Shown here piece after piece: positions 1-6,500 of a stretch of DNA of 28,466 nt (the stretch's first letter is position 1; the number at the start of each line of letters is the position of its first letter). The position numbers were made by a program, and so were the translations under genes. The notes under the pieces are model-generated. The model was not told the origin of the DNA and did no database searches. It saw only the letters and a program-made list of their open reading frames with translations. The DNA is taken from contig CAYMDO010000026.1 in the NCBI GenBank assembly GCA_964389365.1, forward strand, positions 1-28,466, read 5' to 3'. Source of the stretch: UBA993 sp964389365. GTDB taxonomy: Bacteria > Bacillota > Dethiobacteria > DTU022.

Positions 1-29
1 AAACAGACACGATATTTAACGATCGGCAT
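1..29 (-). CDS. 5' end of an unidentified leftward gene (partial)
   Basis: An ATG on the minus strand at 29-27 follows a strong SD (GGGGAGGT, plus-strand 39-46) at 9-base spacing. The nine visible codons read MPIVKYRVC and run off the left edge. The start resembles small FmdB-type zinc-ribbon proteins (MPIYEYRC), but the cysteine is one residue later than expected and nine residues are too few to name a family. The call that a gene starts here rests on the SD and ATG. Its function is unknown. Confidence 0.5.
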
Positions 30-31
30 AC

Positions 32-68
32 GGTATACACCTCCCCTGATTTATGAGAAAAGTATACC
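32..68. repeat. 7-base inverted repeat GGTATAC/GTATACC
   Basis: GGTATAC at 32-38 and its exact reverse complement GTATACC at 62-68 are separated by 23 bases. One arm sits between the SD and start codon of the left-edge gene and the other overlaps its candidate -10 box. The placement would suit an operator, but each arm contains the short palindrome GTATAC, which lowers the significance. Confidence 0.3.
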
Positions 69-89
69 ATGGAATTTAGTTAATGTATA
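61..89 (-). promoter_or_regulatory. Candidate sigma-A-type promoter for the left-edge gene
   Basis: On the minus strand TATACT (plus 61-66) lies 17 bases downstream of TATACA (plus 84-89). The -10 matches 5 of 6 and the -35 matches 4 of 6 positions of the consensus. Transcription would start near 54, just upstream of the SD of the left-edge gene. It overlaps the start of the rightward 92-residue ORF, so both being active as drawn is doubtful. Confidence 0.35.
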
Positions 90-361
90 TATTTAGTGTT
101 GACAGTCTACTAGTTTTTCCTCTCGATACGGTGGTCAAAACAACAATCAATATCCCTGTTGTTGGATCAAGGCAGGTTTCAGTGCCGCTTCGCGCCAATA
201 TTCCGGTTAACACCGTCATTACAGTACCGATCAGGATGGACCTGCCGGTCTCAACCGAGTATCACCTTCAGGCTGTCATTCCGGTTGAAATTTCCCTGCC
301 TCCGAAAACGATCAATGCCATTAAGAACACGCTTGATGGTATTGAAAAAAAGCTTCGCTAA
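83..361 (+). CDS. Hypothetical protein with repeated I-P-V strands, possibly a 5'-truncated gene
   Basis: This 92-residue ORF has a striking pattern of short hydrophobic strands each centred on proline: INIPV, VSVPL, ANIPV, ITVPI, MDLPV, VIPVEISLP. Prolines fall at residues 25, 35, 41, 49, 55, 67 and 73, and a charged helical tail ends in KKLR. From memory, similar tails occur at the C terminus of longer membrane-anchored proteins of unknown function; no such N-terminal membrane segment is present here. A stop codon (77-79) lies just upstream in frame and no good SD precedes the ATG. It may be a remnant, or it may start at another codon such as the in-frame GTG at 131. Function not recognised. 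Confidence 0.45.
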   Translation: MYIFSVDSLLVFPLDTVVKTTINIPVVGSRQVSVPLRANIPVNTVITVPIRMDLPVSTEYHLQAVIPVEISLPPKTINAIKNTLDGIEKKLR

Positions 362-408
362 AACAGGGCGTCCATGTTTCGATTGGGTTTTATGATAACC
401 CTAAAAAA

Positions 409-951
409 CTAGTCGGACCAGAGGCCCTTTTTCTCTTTGCGGGCTTCATTTACAAACGCCGAAAAGTATTCGACGTATTTCACATTAGGCTGAAAGATGA
501 CCTGCCTGGCATAGCCGTTCAGCAGCATGCGGGCGTTGAACATTTTCGCCCTGATTTCTGCTTCACCGGCTGCCTCCGGCTTTTCCAGCCAGAGATAGGC
601 CAGCATCCTGCCGTACTGATCCCGTTTTCCTTCATCAAACTCGAGCCAGGCAACCTGGCCGTCAAGCATGTCAGAGGCATACTCTGTCGATTCAACCCCG
701 AAATGCTCCTCGCCACTGGTGGGATCTTTTATCTCCGGTGCGTCAATTCCGATCAGGCGCACCTTCTCTTCCAGGCCGCTGCTGAAGCGCACATAGATGC
801 TGTCGCCGTCAATAATTTTTGTTACCCTGACCCTGGTCAGCTCCGGCCCTTCGGCCGTTTTTCCCGGCACATAAATACACCCGCCGGCCATAACCATGAT
901 CAGCGCTGTCAAGATCAACAGCTGTAATTGCCGGCACGCGCGTTTACACAA
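409..951 (-). CDS. Thermonuclease-family (SNase-like) lipoprotein
   Basis: Predicted 180-residue secreted nuclease that would hydrolyse DNA or RNA outside the membrane. The TTG at 951 was chosen because a strong SD (GGAGGG) lies 7 bases upstream; an in-frame extension to 1101 has no comparable site. Residues 1-25 form a lipoprotein signal: basic start, hydrophobic core, then MAGGC with Cys25 as the lipidation site. The SNase domain spans about 38-178. The expected catalytic residues are visible: DGD at 48-50, Arg65, Asp70 and Glu73 in RLIGIDAPE, and Arg115 in YGRMLAY. It is monocistronic and divergent from the cofactor operon. Family call is firm; the biological role (nutrient DNA use or other) is inference. 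Confidence 0.85.
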   Translation of the reverse strand: MCKRACRQLQLLILTALIMVMAGGCIYVPGKTAEGPELTRVRVTKIIDGDSIYVRFSSGLEEKVRLIGIDAPEIKDPTSGEEHFGVESTEYASDMLDGQVAWLEFDEGKRDQYGRMLAYLWLEKPEAAGEAEIRAKMFNARMLLNGYARQVIFQPNVKYVEYFSAFVNEARKEKKGLWSD

Positions 952-1128
952 ATTATGGCCCTCCGCCTGCTCTGTCAAAGCTCTTTGAAGCCGAAAAAAC
1001 ACCTTTATTACAATATCATTATTTTGCCATATTATCAGGTTTTTATAAATTCCCTCAGGTTGGCAGCCTTCCTTCCTGCAGCAGCCGGCCAACCGGGCCA
1101 AAAGCTGATGGCAACAGCGGCAAAAAAA

Positions 1129-1137
1129 TGTTATAAT
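1129..1137 (+). promoter_or_regulatory. Extended -10 promoter of the molybdopterin operon
   Basis: TGTTATAAT forms a perfect TATAAT (1132-1137) preceded by the TGn extended -10 element (1129-1131). The -35 region at 17-base spacing (TGGCAA, 1109-1114) is poor, as is usual for extended -10 promoters. Transcription would start near 1144, immediately before the riboswitch, which supports both calls. Confidence 0.65.
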
Positions 1138-1149
1138 GATTGTAATTTT

Positions 1150-1278
1150 ATAGCAGGCTCCGAGCCTAGTTGCCTACAGCCCTTTTGGGTAATGGTGAAA
1201 GGCCAGGGCTGGTGGAGAAATCCCCCAGCCTCCCGTAATTGGAAAGGAGACTATGCCGCCAGGCCGTGTTTTCCGGAT
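1150..1278 (+). ncRNA. Molybdenum/tungsten cofactor (Moco/Tuco) riboswitch aptamer
   Basis: This structured leader sits between the promoter and moeA. Elements I recognise as Moco RNA motif-like are CTCCGAGCC (1158-1166), GGTGAAAGGCC (1194-1204) and ATGCCGCCAGGCC (1253-1265). Helices readable by eye include CAGCCC with GGGCTG, an overlapping alternative GGCTGG with CCAGCC, and GGAAA (from 1241) with TTTTCC (1269-1274). The motif is known to sense Moco or Tuco and control cofactor synthesis and metal transport genes, which fits the downstream operon exactly. I matched it from memory; boundaries are approximate and I cannot tell the Moco from the Tuco subclass by eye. Confidence 0.75.
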
Positions 1279-1297
1279 ACCAGGGACGCGGCTTTTT
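1263..1297 (+). terminator. Riboswitch expression-platform terminator
   Basis: GCCGTG (1263-1268) can pair with CGCGGC (1287-1292), six pairs including one T-G wobble, and TTTTT (1293-1297) follows directly. The 5' arm and the loop overlap the last aptamer helix (TTTTCC, 1269-1274), so aptamer folding and terminator folding would compete. This suggests transcriptional attenuation ahead of moeA. The long loop makes it a moderate-strength call. Confidence 0.55.
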
Positions 1298-1317
1298 AAT
1301 TGATCCGGGGTGAACCG

Positions 1318-2550
1318 ATGAAATTGATGCAGGTCAGCGACCCTGTCGCCGTGCTACAGTTGATCAAAAAAGAGTTTATGGCGCTGCCCGCCGAGACGGT
1401 TGCCATTGAAGCGGCGGGGGGGCTCTGCCTGGCTGAAGGGCTGAAATCCCCCGGGGATGTGCCCGGCTTTGATCGCTCCACGGTAGACGGTTATGCCGTT
1501 GCGGCCCGGGATAGTTTTGGCGCCGGCGAAAGTATGCCGGCAATGTTCGAGCTGGCGGGCGAGGTTTTGATGGGCAGAAGCGCTCCGCCGATCAATCCCG
1601 GGCAATGCAGCCTGATTCATACCGGCGGCATGCTTCCCGGAAACACCGATGCGGTGATCATGGCAGAGGACGCCGAAGCCTGCGGCAGCATTGTAAACGT
1701 TTATAAACAGGCAGCGCCGGGCGAAAACGTAATCCACAGGGGCGAAGATTTGCGGGCCGGCTCCACGGCCCTCAAAGCGGGCCGGCTTCTCCGGGCGGCG
1801 GAAATCGGCATGCTGGCTTCGATCGGCATCACAGAAGTTAAGGTCCACCGCCAACCGCAAATCGGATTTTTCTCCAGCGGTGACGAACTGGTGCCTTACA
1901 GATCCAAGCAGCTTGGGCCCGGCCAGATCAGGGACAGCAACGCCCCGGCGGTCAGTTACCTGGCGCGGCAGTTTGGCGCCGGTTTTCGGTACGGCGGCAT
2001 ACTGCCCGACAACTTTGAAGCCTTTTTGGGAGAAAGCAGGGCCATGCTCGGCGAGGTAGATTTCCTGGTTTTTTCCGGCGGCAGTTCGGTGGGCGACCGT
2101 GACTTTACGGCCCGGACGATGCAGGAACTCGGCAGGCCGGGCCTGCTGGTTGAGGGGATTGCCATCCAGCCCGGAAAACCGACCCTGCTGGCCAAAAGCG
2201 GTTTCAAGCCGGTGCTGGGACTGCCGGGCCACCCGGTTTCTGCCCTCGTTATTTTTTCGATCTTCGGCCGGGCGATTATCGAACAGCTATCCGGCCGCGC
2301 GGAGGAGAAGCTGACGCCGACCCTGAGTGCCGGCCTGCTCCGTAATATTGCTTCACGTACCGGGCGCACCGACTATGTGCGGGTAAAGCTTGGCAGGGAC
2401 AAAGCTACAGGTGAGCTGACGGCTGCTCCCGTCTTCGGCCGCTCGGGGTTGCTGCGCACTTTATCCGAAGCCGATGGCCTTATTGTTGTGCCGCCTGAAA
2501 AGGAAGGGCTGAACGCCGGAGACAGAGTGGAAGTTTTCTTGTGGGAGTAA
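1318..2550 (+). CDS. moeA: Molybdopterin molybdotransferase MoeA
   Basis: MoeA inserts molybdate or tungstate into adenylylated molybdopterin to give the active cofactor. The 410-residue length is normal. Conserved blocks appear in order: STVDGYAV (about 54-61), TGGMLPGNTDAVIMAED (about 102-118), SSGDELV (about 186), GQIRDSNAP (about 202), SGGSSVGDRD (about 253), IQPGKPT (about 283) and GLPGHPVSA (about 301). The ATG at 1318 has the SD GGGGTG at 1307-1312; a TTG at 1300 is less likely because it abuts the terminator T-run. It is the first gene behind the riboswitch, followed 31 bases later by a second MoeA. Confidence 0.95.
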   Translation: MKLMQVSDPVAVLQLIKKEFMALPAETVAIEAAGGLCLAEGLKSPGDVPGFDRSTVDGYAVAARDSFGAGESMPAMFELAGEVLMGRSAPPINPGQCSLIHTGGMLPGNTDAVIMAEDAEACGSIVNVYKQAAPGENVIHRGEDLRAGSTALKAGRLLRAAEIGMLASIGITEVKVHRQPQIGFFSSGDELVPYRSKQLGPGQIRDSNAPAVSYLARQFGAGFRYGGILPDNFEAFLGESRAMLGEVDFLVFSGGSSVGDRDFTARTMQELGRPGLLVEGIAIQPGKPTLLAKSGFKPVLGLPGHPVSALVIFSIFGRAIIEQLSGRAEEKLTPTLSAGLLRNIASRTGRTDYVRVKLGRDKATGELTAAPVFGRSGLLRTLSEADGLIVVPPEKEGLNAGDRVEVFLWE

Positions 2551-2581
2551 CCCTGCAGGGCAAGTTGAGCGGAGGTTTGTG

Positions 2582-4483
2582 ATGCGGAAGGTATATTTGA
2601 GCAATACACCCAGGCGGGAGGCGCTTGAAAGTTTCCTGGCCAGGGTTGATATGCCCCGCCGGATTGAAAGTGTCCGGGTGAGCGAAGCGCTCGGCCGGGT
2701 TACGGCGGAACCGGTTTTTGCCGGGCTTTCCATGCCCGGTTATCATGCTGCTGCGATGGACGGTATAGCAGTACAAGCTGCAGCCACTTTCAGCGCCTCC
2801 GATCAGAGGCCGCTGATCCTGGAACCGGGGCTTGGATTTGCCTGTGTCAATACAGGCAATCCTTTGCCGCCGGGATTCGATGCAGTGATTAAGATCGAAG
2901 AGCTGCAGTTTTTTGATGACGGCAGGGTTGAACTGCTGGCGCCGGCTGCTCCCTGGCAGCATGTGCGTCCCGTCGGGGAGGACGTCGTGGCCGGAGAGCT
3001 GATTGTTTCCGCCTTCCACCGCCTTAAACCGCCAGACCTGGGCGCTATCCTGGCGGGCGGAATTACCAGGGTAAATGTTCTGGCAAAGCCCCTGGCAGCT
3101 GTCGTCCCCAGCGGCTCCGATCTGGTTGAACCCGGCAAAAGGCTGGATCACGGCCGCATCCCCGACTTTAACAGTACAGTAATTGCCGCCTACCTTGAGC
3201 AGTGGGGGGCTGCCCCGATCATAGGGCCGATCGTTCCCGATGAACCGGACCAGATCAGGCGGGCCCTGCTTTCAGCCCTGGAGGCGGCAGACCTGGTGCT
3301 AATCAGCGCCGGGTCATCCGCCGGTGAAAAAGATTACACTTACCGGGTGATCAGCGAACTAGGCGAAGTGTTCCTGCACGGGGTCGCCACCAGGCCCGGA
3401 AAACCGACAATCCTCGGCCGGGTGCGGCAGAAGCCGGTAATTGGGCTGCCCGGTTATCCGGTATCGGCGTACTTGAGCCTTGAATGGTTTGGCCTGCCGC
3501 TGATCAGCCGTTACCTGGGTTTGCCTGTTCCCGAACGCCCCCGGATCTCGGTGACCCTTGGCCGCCGCGTTGTTTCAGAAATGGGAGTCGAGGAGCATGT
3601 CCGGGCAACCATCGGCTGCGTGAACGGCCGTTACATTGCCAATCCGCTGGCCCGCGGCGCAGGGGTGACGATGTCGCTGGTCAGGGCAGATGGCCTGCTG
3701 GTCATCCCCGAAAACTCGCTGGGGTATGAACAGGGTGAAGATATAGAGATCGAACTTTACAAGCCGGATAACGAGCTGCGCCATAACCTGCTGGCAGCGG
3801 GCAGCCACGATCTGGTTATTGACCTTCTGGCAACAGCGTTGAAAAAAGAGGATGCGAGGCTTAACCTTTCGTCAGCGCATCTGGGCAGCATGGGCGGCAT
3901 CACAGCCATCGGCCGCGGGCAGGCCCACCTGGCCGGGGTGCACCTGTTTGACCCCGAAAGCGGGGAGTATAACACCCCCTACATCAGGCGAATGCTGCCG
4001 GGGCAGGATCTGAAACTGATCAATTTAACTTACCGGATGCAGGGCTGGATCGTTCCGGCGGGCAACCCGGAAAAGATCAGCTCGATCGGCGATTTGGCTG
4101 ACACAAAAAATGGTTATGTTAACCGCCAGAAAGGCGCCGGCACCCGACTGCTTTTTGATCATCTCCTGAAAGGAGCAAAGCTCTCCCCGGCCCGGGTTAA
4201 AGGCTACGGGAGGGAAGAATATACCCACCTCAATGTTGCTGCCGCTATAGCTGCCGGCACTGCTTCGGCCGGCCTCGGTATTCTGCCTGCAGCCAGGGCT
4301 TTTGGCCTCGATTTTATCCCCCTGGTCGAAGAACGTTACGACCTGCTGCTGAGCAGCTCATTTCTAAAAACCCGGGAAGCGGAGCTGTTACAGAAAATAA
4401 TAACCGACCCAAAATTTACAGGCGAAGTTGAAGCGCTCGGCGGGTACAGCATGCGCGAAGCAGGCTCGCTGATAGAAATTTAA
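2582..4483 (+). CDS. MoeA fused to a periplasmic-binding-protein-like (LysR substrate-type) domain
   Basis: A second molybdotransferase of 633 residues. Residues 1 to about 395 are MoeA-like (AAAMDGIAV about 57, NTGNPLPPGFDAVIKIEE about 90, RPGKPT about 271, GLPGYPVSA about 288). Residues about 405-633 form a substrate-binding fold, with conserved patches GSMGGITAIGRG, QKGAGTRLLFD and AGLGILPAARAFGLDFIPL. This architecture is known in archaea and anaerobic bacteria. The loop reading SGGSSVGDRD in the first MoeA is SAGSSAGEKD here, and SSGDELV is PSGSDLV. The C-terminal domain may bind an oxyanion or pterin ligand, which is inference. ATG 2582 is preferred to the adjacent GTG 2579 because SD GGAGG (2571-2575) then has 6-base spacing. 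Confidence 0.92.
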   Translation: MRKVYLSNTPRREALESFLARVDMPRRIESVRVSEALGRVTAEPVFAGLSMPGYHAAAMDGIAVQAAATFSASDQRPLILEPGLGFACVNTGNPLPPGFDAVIKIEELQFFDDGRVELLAPAAPWQHVRPVGEDVVAGELIVSAFHRLKPPDLGAILAGGITRVNVLAKPLAAVVPSGSDLVEPGKRLDHGRIPDFNSTVIAAYLEQWGAAPIIGPIVPDEPDQIRRALLSALEAADLVLISAGSSAGEKDYTYRVISELGEVFLHGVATRPGKPTILGRVRQKPVIGLPGYPVSAYLSLEWFGLPLISRYLGLPVPERPRISVTLGRRVVSEMGVEEHVRATIGCVNGRYIANPLARGAGVTMSLVRADGLLVIPENSLGYEQGEDIEIELYKPDNELRHNLLAAGSHDLVIDLLATALKKEDARLNLSSAHLGSMGGITAIGRGQAHLAGVHLFDPESGEYNTPYIRRMLPGQDLKLINLTYRMQGWIVPAGNPEKISSIGDLADTKNGYVNRQKGAGTRLLFDHLLKGAKLSPARVKGYGREEYTHLNVAAAIAAGTASAGLGILPAARAFGLDFIPLVEERYDLLLSSSFLKTREAELLQKIITDPKFTGEVEALGGYSMREAGSLIEI

Positions 4484-4501
4484 AGATTCGGGGGTAAAAT
4501 A

Positions 4502-5497
4502 ATGCCGCTTATTGATCAGCATGGAAGAACCCACGATTATTTAAGAATATCGGTTACCGACCGCTGCAACCTGCGCTGCCTCTACTGCATGGGCAAAGAC
4601 GGCATTAGCCAGGTATCTCACCATGATATACTCAGCTATGAAGAAATAACAGCGCTAGTAAGGGCCGGGGCTGAACTCGGCATCTCCAAAATCCGCCTGA
4701 CCGGCGGCGAACCTTTGGTGCGCAAAAATTTACCCGACCTGGTCAAATTGATCAAGACCGTCCCCGGAATCAAAGATTTGGCCCTGACTACAAACGGCAC
4801 CCTGCTCTCCGGGCAGGCAGCCGGGCTGAAAAAAGCCGGGCTGGACCGGGTCAACATCAGCCTCGATAGTTTGAAACCCGGCATTTACCGCCAGGCAACC
4901 CGCTGCGGGGATATCGAAATGGTTTTAGACGGAATTGAAAAAGCGCTGCACTTCGGCTTAAAACCGGTAAAAATAAATACCGTCCTGATGAAAGGGATCA
5001 ATGAAACAGAGGTGGCCGACTTTATCAGGCTGACCCTGGAAAAACCGCTTCACGTCCGTTTTATCGAGTACATGCCGATCGGTGAACATGACCGGGAGTA
5101 CCGGGATCACTACCTCCCGCTCTCCTATGTCGAAGAAACAGCCGCAAAAGCAGGCCTGCCGCTTACCCCGGCGCCTTTGCCCGGAGGGGCAGGCCCGGCT
5201 GAAGCTTATACTGTAAAGGGCGGCCAGGGGACGGTCGGCCTGATTCATCCGATCAGCAGGCATTTTTGCGACAAGTGCAACCGCCTGCGCCTGACCGCCG
5301 AGGGCAATCTCAAGGCCTGCCTTTACTGGCAGGACGAGTATTCGGTGAAAGCGGTAATCAATGACCGGGAAGCGCTGAAAAAGCTGCTAACCAGGATTCT
5401 CAGTGAAAAACCGGTCGAGCACCAGATGGCTGGAGACGGTTCCTGCGGCTCCGTTAATCCGGGCGCTATGCGGACCATGTCCAAAACCGGAGGTTAA
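4502..5497 (+). CDS. moaA: GTP 3',8-cyclase MoaA
   Basis: This radical SAM enzyme converts GTP to 3',8-cyclo-GTP, the first step of molybdopterin synthesis. The N-terminal cluster motif CNLRCLYC has Cys22, Cys26 and Cys29. The second cluster site has Cys256, Cys259 and Cys273 in HFCDKCNRLRL and LKAC. The protein ends in MSKTGG, matching the conserved C-terminal GG tail needed for activity. Its 331 residues are normal. It starts 18 bases after the previous gene with SD GGGGG just upstream, and ends 4 bases before the next ATG. Confidence 0.96.
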   Translation: MPLIDQHGRTHDYLRISVTDRCNLRCLYCMGKDGISQVSHHDILSYEEITALVRAGAELGISKIRLTGGEPLVRKNLPDLVKLIKTVPGIKDLALTTNGTLLSGQAAGLKKAGLDRVNISLDSLKPGIYRQATRCGDIEMVLDGIEKALHFGLKPVKINTVLMKGINETEVADFIRLTLEKPLHVRFIEYMPIGEHDREYRDHYLPLSYVEETAAKAGLPLTPAPLPGGAGPAEAYTVKGGQGTVGLIHPISRHFCDKCNRLRLTAEGNLKACLYWQDEYSVKAVINDREALKKLLTRILSEKPVEHQMAGDGSCGSVNPGAMRTMSKTGG

Positions 5498-5501
5498 ACT
5501 G

Positions 5502-6500
5502 ATGAACCCGGTAATCATCAACCTTGTAGCAGCCCGGTCGGATACCGGCAAAACGACGGTGATCGAAAAGCTGCTGCCCGAATTGAAAGCAAGAGGGATC
5601 AGGGTGGCAGCCCTGAAAGGCAATTTGCGCCACCACGATTTGGACCTGCCGGGCAAGGACAGCTGGCGTTATGCCCGGGCGGGCGCGGAAGTGGCCGGTT
5701 TTACCACTCCTGAAGGCTTCCTGCTGCACGGCAGCAGCGGACAGGAGGGCAGCGATAAAGCTGTGGCAGCGTTATTGCGCGATGTGGACCTGATTTTAAT
5801 TGAAGGCGACAAAAAAAGCGGTAACCCGAAGATAGAGGTGGTGCGCAGCGCGGTCAACCCGAAACCGCTGCTGTCCGACGGTACTGTGGCAATTTTCAGC
5901 GACCAAAAAACCGCCGTCAGCGGACTGCCGCTGTTGGACATAAATGATACCAAAGCCCAGGCCGATTTTATAATCGACCGCTTTTTATACGGGGGGAGAG
6001 CCAGTACTATGGATGAAACAAACCTGACCCATTTTGACAATTCCGGACGGCCTCGCATGGTTGATGTTTCCGCCAAGGAACCGAGCCTTCGTGAAGCCTG
6101 TGCCGGCGGAGAAGTAAAGATGGCGGCTAAAACGCTTCGGCTGGTAAAAGCCGGGCATATGGCGAAAGGCGATGTGCTGGCTGTTGCCCAGGTAGCAGCC
6201 GTGATGGCGGTAAAGGAAACCGGGCGGTTGATCCCGATGGCCCACCCGCTGGACATATCGGGCGTGGATGTCAATTTCGAAACGGTGGAAAACCCCGAGC
6301 CGAAAATTGAGATCAGGGTCCGGGTAAAACTGACTGGGCAAACCGGGGTGGAGATGGAAGCGCTGACCGGCGTCAGTATTGCTGCCCTGACCATTTACGA
6401 TATGTGTAAAGCCGTTGATAAAAATATGACCATACAAAATATCCGCCTGCTGGAAAAGAAGGGGGGACGCTCGGGGCACTATTGCCGCGGGCAAAGCTGA
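5502..6500 (+). CDS. MobB-MoaC fusion (MGD biosynthesis adaptor plus cyclic pyranopterin monophosphate synthase)
   Basis: One frame of 332 residues. Residues 1 to about 168 are MobB: a P-loop-like stretch ending GKTT (16-19), a LPGKDSWRYARAGA block and LILIEGDKK. Residues 170-332 are a full-length MoaC with MVDVSAKE (about 186), MAKGDV (Lys222), MEALTGVS, YDMCKA (Asp300, Lys303) and GGRSG. MoaC makes cPMP from the MoaA product; MobB binds GTP and aids guanylate attachment. The SD GGAGG (5489-5493) supports ATG 5502. A second SD (GGGGGGAG, 5991-5998) lies 10 bases before an in-frame ATG at 6009, exactly at the MoaC boundary, so MoaC may also be made alone. The first P-loop glycine is alanine (Ala11). 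Confidence 0.92.
   Translation: MNPVIINLVAARSDTGKTTVIEKLLPELKARGIRVAALKGNLRHHDLDLPGKDSWRYARAGAEVAGFTTPEGFLLHGSSGQEGSDKAVAALLRDVDLILIEGDKKSGNPKIEVVRSAVNPKPLLSDGTVAIFSDQKTAVSGLPLLDINDTKAQADFIIDRFLYGGRASTMDETNLTHFDNSGRPRMVDVSAKEPSLREACAGGEVKMAAKTLRLVKAGHMAKGDVLAVAQVAAVMAVKETGRLIPMAHPLDISGVDVNFETVENPEPKIEIRVRVKLTGQTGVEMEALTGVSIAALTIYDMCKAVDKNMTIQNIRLLEKKGGRSGHYCRGQS

Noticed and set aside
99..127. TTGACA on the + strand inside the first ORF
   Set aside because: No convincing -10 box at proper spacing, and no gene start follows it except a weak in-frame GTG.
391..408. GGGTT/AACCC hairpin between the first ORF and the nuclease gene as a terminator
   Set aside because: The stem has 5 pairs, and the T-run lies on the wrong side for the minus strand and is absent on the plus strand.
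1354..2232. Open frame on the minus strand inside moeA
   Set aside because: It is antisense to a clearly conserved moeA sequence and shows no motif or start site.
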